41,487 nt of DNA from Streptomyces zaomyceticus (lineage in GTDB: Bacteria; Actinomycetota; Actinomycetes; Streptomycetales; Streptomycetaceae): assembly GCF_014656215.1 (NCBI RefSeq), contig NZ_BNBZ01000046.1:1-41487 (forward strand). The letters run 5' to 3'. Shown one piece after another: positions 22,447 to 29,969 of the stretch. Each line of letters opens with the position of its first letter. Positions within the stretch are counted from its first letter, which is position 1. The position numbers were made by a program, and so were the translations under genes. The notes below the pieces were generated by a model. That model made no database searches and had not been told where the DNA came from. It worked only from the letters and a program-made list of their open reading frames with translations.

Positions 22447-23307
22447 CTACGCCAGCCCGCGCCGTGCCACGGCCGGCGCCCGGTGACCCGCGATGGACGC
22501 CACCATGTCCAGCACCTGCCGGGTCTCGGCGACCTCGTGCACCCGGTACACCCGCGCTCCCAGCCAGGCGGACACGGCGGTCGTCGCCAGGGTCCCGAGG
22601 ACCCGTTCCTTCACCGGCCGGTCCAGCGTCTCCCCGACGAAGTCCTTGTTGGACAGGGACACCAGCACCGGCCACCCCGTCTCCGCCATCTCCCCGAGCC
22701 GCCGCGTCGCCTCCAGGCTGTGCCGGGTGTTCTTCCCGAAGTCGTGGCCCGGGTCGATCATGATGGCGTCGCGGCGGACCCCCAGCGAGGCCGCCCGCTC
22801 GGCGAGCCCCACGGTGACCCGCAGGATGTCGGCCATCACGTCCTCGTACGCGACCCGGTGCGGCCGCGTCCGCGGCTCGGCGCCGCCCGCGTGCGTGCAC
22901 ACCAGCCCCGCGCCGTACTTCGCGGCGACCTCGGCGAGCCCCGGGTCGACCCCGCCCCAGGCGTCGTTCAGGACGTCAGCCCCGGCCTCGCAGACGGCCT
23001 CGCCGACGTCCGCCCGCCAGGTGTCCACGCTGATGACCACATCGGGATGGCGTCTGCGGACCTCCGCGACGAAGCCGACCGTGCGCCGCGCCTCCTCCTC
23101 GGCCGTCACCTCCTCGCCGGGGCCCGCCTTCACCCCGCCGATGTCGATGATCGCCGCCCCTTCGGCCACGGCCTGCTCGACCCGGGCGAGCGCCGGCTCG
23201 TCCCGGAAGGTGGCGCCCTGGTCGTAGAAGGAGTCCGGCGTCCGGTTCACGATCGCCATGATCACCGGCTCGTGCGGCCCGAATTCACGCCGTCCCAAGC
23301 GCAGCAT
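22447..23307 (-). CDS. FolP2-like dihydropteroate synthase-family protein
   Basis: 286 residues with the TIM-barrel layout of dihydropteroate synthase: AIVNRTPDSFYDQG near the start, IIDIGG, ISVDTWRADVGEAV, AGADVLNDAWGG and the C-terminal YRVHEV. Canonical FolP has NVTPDSFSDGG and an STRPG loop that binds the aminobenzoate substrate; here the loop reads VKAGPG. The Mycobacterium tuberculosis neighbour of tagA, FolP2 (Rv1207), is a close parallel; the M. leprae FolP2 was reported to lack synthase activity. So the name of the reaction should not be transferred. The ATG at 23307 has GGAGGA eight bases upstream. It converges with the LOG gene and diverges from the DivIVA-like gene. Confidence 0.85.
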   Translation of the reverse strand: MLRLGRREFGPHEPVIMAIVNRTPDSFYDQGATFRDEPALARVEQAVAEGAAIIDIGGVKAGPGEEVTAEEEARRTVGFVAEVRRRHPDVVISVDTWRADVGEAVCEAGADVLNDAWGGVDPGLAEVAAKYGAGLVCTHAGGAEPRTRPHRVAYEDVMADILRVTVGLAERAASLGVRRDAIMIDPGHDFGKNTRHSLEATRRLGEMAETGWPVLVSLSNKDFVGETLDRPVKERVLGTLATTAVSAWLGARVYRVHEVAETRQVLDMVASIAGHRAPAVARRGLA

Positions 23308-23410
23308 CCCTTTTGTCCTCCCTCGTGTCCGTTCGCCTGCGACCCTAGCTGTCGGTGGCGCATGGCACGATCGGCACGGGACGATTTCCACTCCGGGGAG
23401 AGGCGCGCAG

Positions 23411-23737
23411 GTGTTCTGGTTTCTGCTCATCACGATGGTCGTGGTCGTGGCCGCGGTGACCCTGGCCGTGGTCGGCGGCGGCGACAGCGAGGTGTTGCCC
23501 GACGTGGCGCCCGAGCAGCTCGTCGACCCCCTTCCGGAGGCCCGGCCGGTCGACCGCGCCGACGTCGAGGCGCTCCGCCTCCCCGTCGGGGTCCGCGGCT
23601 ACCGCATGGCGGACGTGGACGACGTCCTGGTCCGCCTCGGCGCCGAACTCGCCGAGCGGGACGCCCGGATCGCCGAGCTGGAGGAGGCCCTCGCGGGGGC
23701 GGCCGCGGACGGCGACGGAGAGGGTGGCCGGGCATGA
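23411..23737 (+). CDS. Small DivIVA-domain membrane protein
   Basis: 108 residues. One N-terminal membrane segment (FWFLLITMVVVVAAVTLAVV, residues 2-21) is followed by an acidic linker, a short DivIVA-like motif (LPVGVRGYRMADVDDVL) and a coiled-coil end (ELAERDARIAELEEAL). DivIVA motifs bind membranes or polar scaffold proteins. An orthologue, Rv1209, precedes tagA in mycobacteria. GTG 23411 follows GGGGAGAGG; the stop overlaps the tag start in ATGA, so both are translated together. Confidence 0.85.
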   Translation: MFWFLLITMVVVVAAVTLAVVGGGDSEVLPDVAPEQLVDPLPEARPVDRADVEALRLPVGVRGYRMADVDDVLVRLGAELAERDARIAELEEALAGAAADGDGEGGRA

Positions 23738-24336
23738 GCCCCGGCGGGGCGGTCCCGGGACCGGACGGGCTGCTGCGCTGCCCCTGGGGCCTTTCGACCG
23801 AGGACTACGTGGCGTACCACGACGAGGAGTGGGGCCGCCCGGTCCACGGCGACGACGAGCTCTTCGAGCGGCTCTGCCTGGAGGCCTTCCAGTCGGGCCT
23901 GTCGTGGATCACGATCCTGCGCCGCCGCGAGACCTTCCGGACCGCCTTCCAGGGCTTCCGGATCGCCGACGTGGCGGCCTTCGGCGACGAGGACCGCGAG
24001 CGGCTCCTCCTCGACGAGGGCATCATCCGCAACCGGGCCAAGATCGACGCGACCCTCGCCAACGCGAAACTGCTCGCGGGCTGGTCCCCGGGTGAACTCG
24101 ACACCCTGATCTGGTCGTACGCCCCCGATCCGGCGGACCGGCCGGTCCCGCGTACGGTCGCGGACGTTCCGGCGGTCACGGACGCGTCCACGGCCCTCTC
24201 GAAGGCCCTCAAGAAGCGGGGCCTCCGGTTCATCGGCCCGACCACGGCCTACGCCCTGATGCAGGCGTGCGGTCTGGTCGACGACCACGTGGAGGGGTGT
24301 GTGGCCCGGGGCGGCGGAGCGGCCCCGGACCACTGA
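23734..24336 (+). CDS. tag: DNA-3-methyladenine glycosylase I (Tag)
   Basis: 200-residue base-excision repair enzyme that removes 3-methyladenine from alkylated DNA. The zinc snap is intact: Cys16 and His29 at the N-terminus (RCPWG, YHDEEWG), His185 and Cys189 at the C-terminus (DHVEGC). The family signature DELFERLCLEAFQSGLSW with its catalytic Glu is also present. It overlaps the DivIVA-like gene by four bases. The same order, with FolP2 next to it, is found in mycobacteria (tagA, Rv1210). Confidence 0.95.
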   Translation: MSPGGAVPGPDGLLRCPWGLSTEDYVAYHDEEWGRPVHGDDELFERLCLEAFQSGLSWITILRRRETFRTAFQGFRIADVAAFGDEDRERLLLDEGIIRNRAKIDATLANAKLLAGWSPGELDTLIWSYAPDPADRPVPRTVADVPAVTDASTALSKALKKRGLRFIGPTTAYALMQACGLVDDHVEGCVARGGGAAPDH

Positions 24337-24358
24337 TCCCGAAGAACTGCCGGCCGGT

Positions 24359-25585
24359 CTAGAAGACGTGCACCCGGTCGGCGGTGTCCCAGCCCATGTC
24401 GGCCTGCGGGCCGCCGAGGCCGCCGCGGCCGTTTCCGGCGTAGACGTACAGCTGGTTCCAGTCGATCGGCCGCATCACGTCCGAGTTGCCGTCGCCGGTC
24501 ACGTCGCCGACGGAGAGGACGGGCGCGTCCGACGGCCAGGCGTACGGCAGCTTGGTGCGGGCGCCGAAGGCGCCGCGGCCGTTGCCCGGGTAGAGCCAGA
24601 GTCCGCGCGAGCCGTCCCGCGCGACGAGGTCGGACCTGCCGTCGCCGTTCATGTCACCGGGCGCCACGAGCCGGTTCATGGTGTTCCAGCCGCCGCCGAC
24701 CTTCTTGCGGGCGCCGAACCAGCCCTTGCCGTTGCCCGGGTAGGTCCAGAGCACGCCCGCGGTGTCGCGCGCGACCAGGTCGCGGCGGCCGTCACCGGTG
24801 ATGTCACCGACCGCCTTGAGCTCCTTCATGGAGTTCCAGCCGCCGCCGATCTTGACGCGCGGCTTGAACCAGCCCTTGCCGTTGCCCGGGTAGAGCCAGA
24901 GGACACCGGCCCTGTCACGCGCGAAGACGTCCTCGTTGCGGTCGCCGTCGTAGTCGCCGTGCCGGACGATCTGCGTCATGGCGTTCCAGCCGCCGCCGAT
25001 CAGTACGGCCTTGGGCGCGACGTCCCAGCGGGAGCTGTAGCCGTGCAGGTACCACAGCCGCCCGTCGTCGGCCCGCTCCAGGAGGTCGGGCCGGGAGTCG
25101 TTGTTCAGGTCGCCGAACTGCGCGGCGGCGGGGAGGCCGGTGGGGCGCTTCTCCTGCGGCCACCAGTCCATGTACGGGATGCCGCGGTTCGCCTCCCAGT
25201 GGGTGGTGGCCACGCGGACCGAGCTCAGCCTGTTGTCGAGCTGGCCCATCACCGAGCCGTCGAGGCTGCTCCCGCGGTTGTACGGGTCGACCACGAGGGA
25301 GTCGTTGCCGGCGAAGTTGGGGTCGACGTTGAAGAGGGCGTGCAGGCCCGAGTTGTTGACCAGCGAGGAGATCGTGTTGTCCCACGCCCCGAGGGAGCTC
25401 TGGGAGGACGTGATGATCTTCATCTCGCCCTTGAAGTCGTGGTACTGGAAGACGCAGAGCCGGCCCGAGGGGCAGCGCTCCTCGCCCGCGGCGGCGGGGG
25501 GAGCGGCGGTCATCAGCGTCGCCAGGGAGGCCGCCGTGGTCACGGCCGCGGCCAGGGCGCGGCGGCCCCGGACGGTGCGGATCAT
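24359..25585 (-). CDS. Secreted I36 inhibitor-like/FG-GAP repeat protein, copy 1
   Basis: 408 residues with a Sec signal peptide (basic start, hydrophobic core, cleavage near AAAGEE, residue 33). Next comes a domain like peptidase inhibitor family I36 (CPSGRLCVFQYHDFKGEM, then LGAWDNTISSLVN), then at least four VCBS/FG-GAP propeller repeats, each with GD.(T/N)GDG..DL.ARD..G.LW.YPGNG. The Asp-rich loops should bind calcium. The repeat unit is exactly 50 residues in the most regular part. It is preceded on its strand, after 27 bases, by a close paralogue (25613-26857). No ribosome site is evident before the ATG at 25585. Confidence 0.88.
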   Translation of the reverse strand: MIRTVRGRRALAAAVTTAASLATLMTAAPPAAAGEERCPSGRLCVFQYHDFKGEMKIITSSQSSLGAWDNTISSLVNNSGLHALFNVDPNFAGNDSLVVDPYNRGSSLDGSVMGQLDNRLSSVRVATTHWEANRGIPYMDWWPQEKRPTGLPAAAQFGDLNNDSRPDLLERADDGRLWYLHGYSSRWDVAPKAVLIGGGWNAMTQIVRHGDYDGDRNEDVFARDRAGVLWLYPGNGKGWFKPRVKIGGGWNSMKELKAVGDITGDGRRDLVARDTAGVLWTYPGNGKGWFGARKKVGGGWNTMNRLVAPGDMNGDGRSDLVARDGSRGLWLYPGNGRGAFGARTKLPYAWPSDAPVLSVGDVTGDGNSDVMRPIDWNQLYVYAGNGRGGLGGPQADMGWDTADRVHVF

Positions 25586-26175
25586 CGAGTGGGAATCCGT
25601 TCGTGAAGTGGGTCAGAAGACGAAGTGCGTGGAGCGGACCTGGGCGAGGTCGCGAGGCGCCTGGAGGCGCCCGTCGGCGGTGCCGGGGTAGACGCGGAGA
25701 AGGTAGTGGCCCTCTCCGACGTAGCTGCCCCAGGCGTGGGCGACCAGGTCGGGGCGGCCGTCGCCGGTCACGTCGCCGAGGCCCGCGAGCTCCTTGTGGC
25801 CGTTCCAGCCGCCGGTGCCGATGAGCTTGCGGGCGCCGAACCAGCCCCTGCCGTTGCCCGGGTAGAGCCAGAGCTTGCCCGCCGTGTCGCGGGCGACCAG
25901 GTCGGCCTTCTTGTCGGAGTTCATGTCCCCGGCGCCGACCAGCTCGTTGATCGACTTCCAGCCGCCACCGACCTGCTTGCGGGCGCCGAACCAGCCCTTG
26001 CCGTTGCCCGGGTACGTCCACAGGACGCCCGCGCCGTCGGAGGCGAGCAGATCGGCCTTGCCGTCGCCGGTGAGGTCGCCGGCCGCGGCCAGGTCCCGCA
26101 TGGTGTTCCAGCCGCCGCCGATCTTGACGCGGGGCTTGAACCAGCCCTTGCCGTTGCCGGGGTAGAGCCAGAGGA
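24581..26175. repeat. 150-bp repeat units shared by two adjacent paralogues
   Basis: The motif gttgcccggg recurs at 24581, 24731 and 24881 in the first gene and at 25853 and 26003, with a one-base variant at 26153, in the second: exactly 150 bases apart each time. A block of about 70 bases around 24834-24902 is nearly identical to 26106-26174. This suggests duplication followed by gene conversion. Confidence 0.85.
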
Positions 26176-26857
26176 CGCCGGCCTTGTCGCGGGCGAGGAC
26201 GTCCTCGTTCAGGTCGCCGTCGAAGTCCCCGTGGCGGGTCAGCTTGGTCATGGTGTCCCAGCCGCCGCCGACGAGCACGGTCCGGCCGGGGCTGGTGTAG
26301 GCGTGGGACGTCCAGAGCTGGCCGACCATGTTGCGGCTGAGGACGTCGGCGTAGCCGTCACGGTCCATGTCGCCGAACGCGCCGGCCGCGGGCAGCGTGG
26401 TGGGACGCTTCTTCACCACGTCCCAGAGCATCGGGTAACGGCTCTCGCTGCCGCAGAAGTCGTCGGCGTCGGGGCCGACGTCCACGGAGCTGACGGCCCG
26501 GTCCAGCTCGGGGTGGGAGCTCTCGTCCAGGGACTCCGAGAAGTAGGAGTGGGTCGCGCCCTCCGGGTCGAGTCCCGGCTTGGGGTGAAGGCAGACCGCG
26601 CTGCTGTATCCGGACAGCTTGACGACGTACGACCGGATGCGGTTGTCCCAGGAGCCGAGCGACAGCATCGGCTTCCGGATCACGATCATGTCGCCCTGGT
26701 ACTCGGGCTGGCTGAAGCCGCACACGGCGTTGTCGGGACAGCGGTCCCAGCCGTCGGCGGCCACGGACGGCTGCGCCAGGACGGTGGCGGAAAGGCCGAG
26801 GGCCAGAACCGCCGTGAGCGCGCCGCGAAGAAGACGCGCGGGTGGAGCGGAACGCAC
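25613..26857 (-). CDS. Secreted I36 inhibitor-like/FG-GAP repeat protein, copy 2
   Basis: 414 residues with the same plan as the neighbouring gene: signal peptide (cleavage near VAADGW, residue 33), I36-like Cys-containing domain (DRCPDNAVCGFSQPEYQGDM, LGSWDNRIRSYVV), then FG-GAP repeats with YPGNGKGWF. The N-terminal domains have diverged much more than the repeats. The GTG at 26857 follows GGGGGG at four bases. TAGGAT at 26900-26895 on this strand is a likely -10 box for both genes. The I36 archetype is a Streptomyces metalloproteinase inhibitor, so an inhibitor or adhesion role outside the cell is possible. Confidence 0.88.
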   Translation of the reverse strand: MRSAPPARLLRGALTAVLALGLSATVLAQPSVAADGWDRCPDNAVCGFSQPEYQGDMIVIRKPMLSLGSWDNRIRSYVVKLSGYSSAVCLHPKPGLDPEGATHSYFSESLDESSHPELDRAVSSVDVGPDADDFCGSESRYPMLWDVVKKRPTTLPAAGAFGDMDRDGYADVLSRNMVGQLWTSHAYTSPGRTVLVGGGWDTMTKLTRHGDFDGDLNEDVLARDKAGVLWLYPGNGKGWFKPRVKIGGGWNTMRDLAAAGDLTGDGKADLLASDGAGVLWTYPGNGKGWFGARKQVGGGWKSINELVGAGDMNSDKKADLVARDTAGKLWLYPGNGRGWFGARKLIGTGGWNGHKELAGLGDVTGDGRPDLVAHAWGSYVGEGHYLLRVYPGTADGRLQAPRDLAQVRSTHFVF

Positions 26858-26894
26858 GGAACCCCCCAGGTATGTGCGTACGAATGGTGAGCGG

Positions 26895-26900
26895 ATCCTA
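26895..26900 (-). promoter_or_regulatory. -10 box of the FG-GAP gene pair
   Basis: TAGGAT on the minus strand lies 38 bases before the GTG start of the first gene transcribed. No clear -35 could be seen. Confidence 0.4.
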
Positions 26901-26957
26901 TAGACACGCCCACCACCCGTACGAGCGGGTTACGTTCCGGCCCCCGGCCCGGGTGCG

Positions 26958-27761
26958 TCAGCGGCCCAGGTACTTCGGCTTCTCCTTGGCGATGAAGGCG
27001 CGGACCGCGATCGTGTGGTCCTCGGAGGAGCCCGCCAGGCTCTGGAGTTCCTCCTCCTTGTCGAGGGCCTCGGCGAGCGAGTGGTCCGCCCCGTAGGCGA
27101 GGGACTCCTTCAGGGCCGCGTACGCCACCGTCGGGCCCTCCGCGAGGGTGCGGGCCACCTTCTCGGCCTCGGCGGCGAGGTCGGCGGCCGGGACCAGACG
27201 GTTCGCGATGCCGAGCTCGTACGCCTCCTGGGCGCCGATCGAGCGCGGGAAGAGCAGCAGGTCGGACGCCCGGCTCGCGCCGATCAGCCGGGGCAGCGTC
27301 CAGGACACGCCCGAGTCGGCGGTCAGCGCGACCCCGGCGAACGAGGTGTTGAACGAGGCCGTGTCCGCGACCACCCGGTAGTCCGCCGCGAGCGCGAAGC
27401 CGAATCCGGCGCCCGCAGCGACACCGTTCACGCCGGCCACCACGGGCTTGCGCATCCCCGCGAGCGCCTTGGTGATCGGGTTGTAGTGGTCCCGGACCGT
27501 GTTCATGGTCTCGCGGGTGCCGTTCTCGTGGTCCGCCATGAGCAGCCCCACGTGCTCCTTGAGGTCCTGACCGACGCAGAACGCCCGCTCGCCGGCCGCG
27601 GTGAGCAGCACCGCCCGTACGGCGGGGTCCGCGGAGGCCGTCTCGGCGGCGTCCCGGAGGGCGACCTTGGTCGCCACGTTCATGGCGTTCATGGCCTCGG
27701 GGCGGTTGAGCGTAATGGTGGCGAGTCCGTCGCTCACCTCGTACAGCACCGTGTCGGCCAT
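26958..27761 (-). CDS. PaaG-like enoyl-CoA hydratase/isomerase
   Basis: 267-residue crotonase-family protein. The oxyanion motif FCVGQDLKEH and the helix GVNGVAAGAGFGFALAADYRV are clear. In the active-site loop, GVALTADSGVSWTLPRLIG carries Asp where classic hydratases have Glu, as in PaaG, the 1,2-epoxyphenylacetyl-CoA isomerase; this points to isomerase chemistry rather than simple hydration. No other phenylacetate genes are nearby, so the substrate is open. The ATG at 27761 has AAGGGA upstream. Translation upstream of that ATG has no support. Confidence 0.9.
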   Translation of the reverse strand: MADTVLYEVSDGLATITLNRPEAMNAMNVATKVALRDAAETASADPAVRAVLLTAAGERAFCVGQDLKEHVGLLMADHENGTRETMNTVRDHYNPITKALAGMRKPVVAGVNGVAAGAGFGFALAADYRVVADTASFNTSFAGVALTADSGVSWTLPRLIGASRASDLLLFPRSIGAQEAYELGIANRLVPAADLAAEAEKVARTLAEGPTVAYAALKESLAYGADHSLAEALDKEEELQSLAGSSEDHTIAVRAFIAKEKPKYLGR

Positions 27762-28073
27762 GGGGTTCCCTTCGCCTCTTTGCGTGGTTGACCAGCACAG
27801 CATGGCGGACATCACCCGCCCCGCCCATGTGAGCTGCGTCAAAGATTGAAGGGGTCCGGCCGGACGCCGAGCGGCGAAGTATCGCAGGCCGATCGCCGAA
27901 ATGTGGGGTTTTGAGAGAGCGCGTTGCGCAAGCGATGCCATTCGATGTTGGTCATCGGGTCCTGCCATGCGGGATAATGACCTGGAAGCAATGTGTTCGA
28001 AGCCGGTGACGCGTGCTCCACATCATGGAGCTGCCCGGCTGACAAAGAGCTGGTTTCAGGAAGGGGAACAAGC
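27762..28073. other. 312-base divergent intergenic region
   Basis: It separates the crotonase and DUF3117 genes. GATAAT at 27973-27978 with TTGGTC at 27948-27953 (19-base gap) is a plausible promoter for the DUF3117 gene, leaving a leader of about 90 bases. The region is clearly richer in A/T than the coding flanks. No gene is supported in it. Confidence 0.5.
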
Positions 28074-28241
28074 ATGGCGGCCATGAAGCCGCGGACGGGT
28101 GACGGCCCGCTCGAGGTGACCAAGGAGGGGCGGGGCATCGTCATGCGCGTTCCGCTCGAAGGCGGCGGTCGGCTTGTCGTCGAGCTGACCCCGGACGAGG
28201 CCGAGGCGCTGGGCGATGCCCTGAAGAAGGTCGTCGGCTGA
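28074..28241 (+). CDS. DUF3117 protein (55 residues)
   Basis: A short conserved actinobacterial protein, MAAMKPRTGDGPLEV at the start, ending in LTPDEAEALGDALKKVVG. The family is nearly universal in actinobacteria and has no assigned function. The pattern of alternating hydrophobic residues (GRGIVMRVPLEGGGRLVVEL) suggests a small beta-sheet plus a helix. ATG 28074 has AAGGGGAA five bases upstream. A strong terminator follows, so it is a single-gene transcript. Confidence 0.92.
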   Translation: MAAMKPRTGDGPLEVTKEGRGIVMRVPLEGGGRLVVELTPDEAEALGDALKKVVG

Positions 28242-28260
28242 CCCCTTCCCTCGCATCCTG

Positions 28261-28301
28261 ACCACTGCCCCGGCACGGCTTGCCCGTGCCGGGGCAGTGG
28301 T
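28261..28301. terminator. Strong terminator after the DUF3117 gene
   Basis: An 18-bp perfect stem (28261-28278 with 28284-28301) closes a five-base loop, 19 bases after the stop codon. Confidence 0.85.
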
Positions 28302-28340
28302 GTGTACAAGGGGGGTACGGGAGGAAGGGCCGTGTTCCGG

Positions 28341-28419
28341 CCCCGGCGTACCGGGCCGGGAGAGCGGTGCTTCGGCCCCGGCGTACCGCGCGGGGGAGGC
28401 GTTCAGCCCCGGCGTACCG
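28341..28419. repeat. Three copies of a 13-base motif at the 3' end of the methyltransferase gene
   Basis: CCCCGGCGTACCG occurs at 28341-28353, 28376-28388 and 28407-28419. The last copy encodes the final residues of the O-methyltransferase (read on the minus strand); the other two lie beyond its stop codon. This looks like repeated duplication of the gene's 3' end. Confidence 0.8.
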
Positions 28420-29038
28420 CGCAGAGCAGGCCGTCGCCGACCGGAAGCAGGGAGGGGATGAGCTCCTGGCTCTCCCGCACCGTGCGCAGCAGTTCACGGA
28501 CGCGCTGGACCTCGGGCGGCTGGGCCGCCGAGTCGACCGTGCGGCCGTCCGCGAAGACGCCCTCGAAGCAGACGAGACCCCCCGGTCGCAGCAGGCGCAA
28601 CGATTCAGCGAGGTAGTCCAGGTACTCGAGCCGGTCGCCGTCGCAGAACACGAGGTCGTATCCGCCGTCCGCGAGCCGCGGCAGCACGTCCAGGGCCCGG
28701 CCGGGGATGAACCGCGCCCGGTTGCCCGCGAAGCCCGCCGCGCGGAACGCCGTCTTGGCGAGCTGCTGCCGCTCCGGCTGGAGGTCCACCGTCGTCAGGA
28801 CGCCGTCCGGCCGCATCCCGAGCAGCAGATAGATGCCCGACACGCCCGTGCCGGTGCCGATCTCCGCCACCGCCTTCGCGTCCGCCGTGGCCGCGAGCAG
28901 GCGCAGCGCACCACCGGTGCCCGGGGACACCGAGGGCAGCCCTGCCTCCCGGGCCCGCTCCCGGGCCCAGCGCAGAGCGTCGTCCTCGGCGACAAAGGCG
29001 TCGGCGAACGACCAGCTCGTCTGCCGGTTGGCGGTAAT
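28403..29038 (-). CDS. SAM-dependent O-methyltransferase (Rv1220c-like)
   Basis: About 211 residues of catechol-O-methyltransferase-type fold: motif I AVAEIGTGTGVSG, then TVDLQPERQQLA and DLVFCDGDRLEYLDY. The substrate is unknown. The orthologue Rv1220c stands in the same divergent position to sigE in M. tuberculosis. The start is a puzzle. No ATG or GTG is near. AGGAG (29049-29045) is six bases before ATT at 29038, exactly where homologues I recall begin (TGNRQTSW). An in-frame TTG at 29068 has no ribosome site. I chose the ATT start; the TTG start gives 221 residues. Confidence 0.85.
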   Translation of the reverse strand: MTANRQTSWSFADAFVAEDDALRWARERAREAGLPSVSPGTGGALRLLAATADAKAVAEIGTGTGVSGIYLLLGMRPDGVLTTVDLQPERQQLAKTAFRAAGFAGNRARFIPGRALDVLPRLADGGYDLVFCDGDRLEYLDYLAESLRLLRPGGLVCFEGVFADGRTVDSAAQPPEVQRVRELLRTVRESQELIPSLLPVGDGLLCAVRRG

Positions 29039-29091
29039 GGCCCTCTCCTGTCCCCGTAGTTGACGCAACGGTGACTGTATCCGCTGTCAGC

Positions 29092-29118
29092 GGGAACCCG
29101 CAGATGGGACCGGGCGTT
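29092..29118 (+). promoter_or_regulatory. Candidate ECF-type promoter of the sigma factor operon
   Basis: GGGAACC (29092-29098) followed after 16 bases by CGTT (29115-29118) matches the consensus reported for mycobacterial SigE-dependent promoters (GGAAC with a GTT element). It lies about 85-90 bases before the ECF sigma gene on the same strand, so the sigma factor probably activates its own operon. This is by-eye matching only. Confidence 0.5.
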
Positions 29119-29210
29119 CACCAGGGGAAGGACGCGGCAGGAGGAAGCCGGGGCACCCGGTTCCAAATTCGCGTAAAGATTCTTATCCGGAGCTAACGGG
29201 CGAGGTGGCT

Positions 29211-29969
29211 ATGGTAGGGGCTCCACTGGACACCACCAGAGCCGACAGGGGAGGTGCGGCTGCGCCTGGGGATCGGGGAGGAGTGCTTCGGCGTCTTCTC
29301 AGGTCGGCGGGTGAGCCGAAATCCGTGACCGACACAGCTGACCGTTCCCGCTCCACCGACTCCGCTCCCACCACCGCGACCTTCGCATCGGATGCGGAAT
29401 CGCAGGCGTGGACTCCGCCCACCTGGGAGGAGATCGTCAGCACGCACAGTGGCCGGGTCTACCGCCTCGCCTACCGCCTCACGGGCAATCAGCACGACGC
29501 CGAGGACCTGACGCAGGAGGTCTTCGTCCGCGTCTTCCGTTCGCTGTCGACGTACACGCCGGGCACCTTCGAGGGCTGGCTCCACCGCATCACGACCAAT
29601 CTCTTCCTCGACATGGTCCGCCGCAAGCAGCGCATCCGTTTCGACGCGCTCGCCGACGACGCCGCCGAGCGGCTGCCCAGCCGTGAGCCCTCGCCGCAGC
29701 AGGTGTTCAACGACACCCACTTCGACGCCGACGTGCAGCAGGCCCTCGACACCCTCGCGCCCGAGTTCCGCGCCGCGGTCGTCCTCTGCGACATCGAAGG
29801 ACTGTCGTACGAGGAGATCGCCGCGACCCTCGGTGTGAAGCTCGGCACCGTCCGCAGCCGGATCCACCGCGGGCGCTCCCACCTGCGCAAGGCCCTGAAG
29901 CACCGCTCGCCCGAGGCACGGGCGGAGCGTGCCCTGGCCTCCGTCGGATGGGAGGCAGGGACAGCGTGA
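29211..29969 (+). CDS. ECF RNA polymerase sigma factor, mycobacterial SigE type
   Basis: 252-residue extracytoplasmic-function sigma factor. A long N-terminal extension of about 75 residues (Ser/Thr/Ala-rich) precedes region 2 (HSGRVYRLAYRLTGN, DAEDLTQEVFVRVF, EGWLHRITTNLFLD), and region 4 ends the protein (LSYEEIAATLGVKLGTVRSR). By position and neighbours (methyltransferase upstream; anti-sigma, htrA and tatB downstream) it is orthologous to M. tuberculosis SigE, which controls envelope stress; Streptomyces 'sigE' is a different gene, so no symbol is given. ATG 29211 follows GGGCGAGG; GTG 29205 is the alternative. The stop overlaps the anti-sigma start. Confidence 0.93.
   Translation: MVGAPLDTTRADRGGAAAPGDRGGVLRRLLRSAGEPKSVTDTADRSRSTDSAPTTATFASDAESQAWTPPTWEEIVSTHSGRVYRLAYRLTGNQHDAEDLTQEVFVRVFRSLSTYTPGTFEGWLHRITTNLFLDMVRRKQRIRFDALADDAAERLPSREPSPQQVFNDTHFDADVQQALDTLAPEFRAAVVLCDIEGLSYEEIAATLGVKLGTVRSRIHRGRSHLRKALKHRSPEARAERALASVGWEAGTA

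Noticed and set aside
24359..26857. Possible toxin or phage adhesin because of repeats
   Set aside because: Both proteins have ordinary Sec signal peptides, FG-GAP loops and an I36-like head; there is no phage or toxin context.
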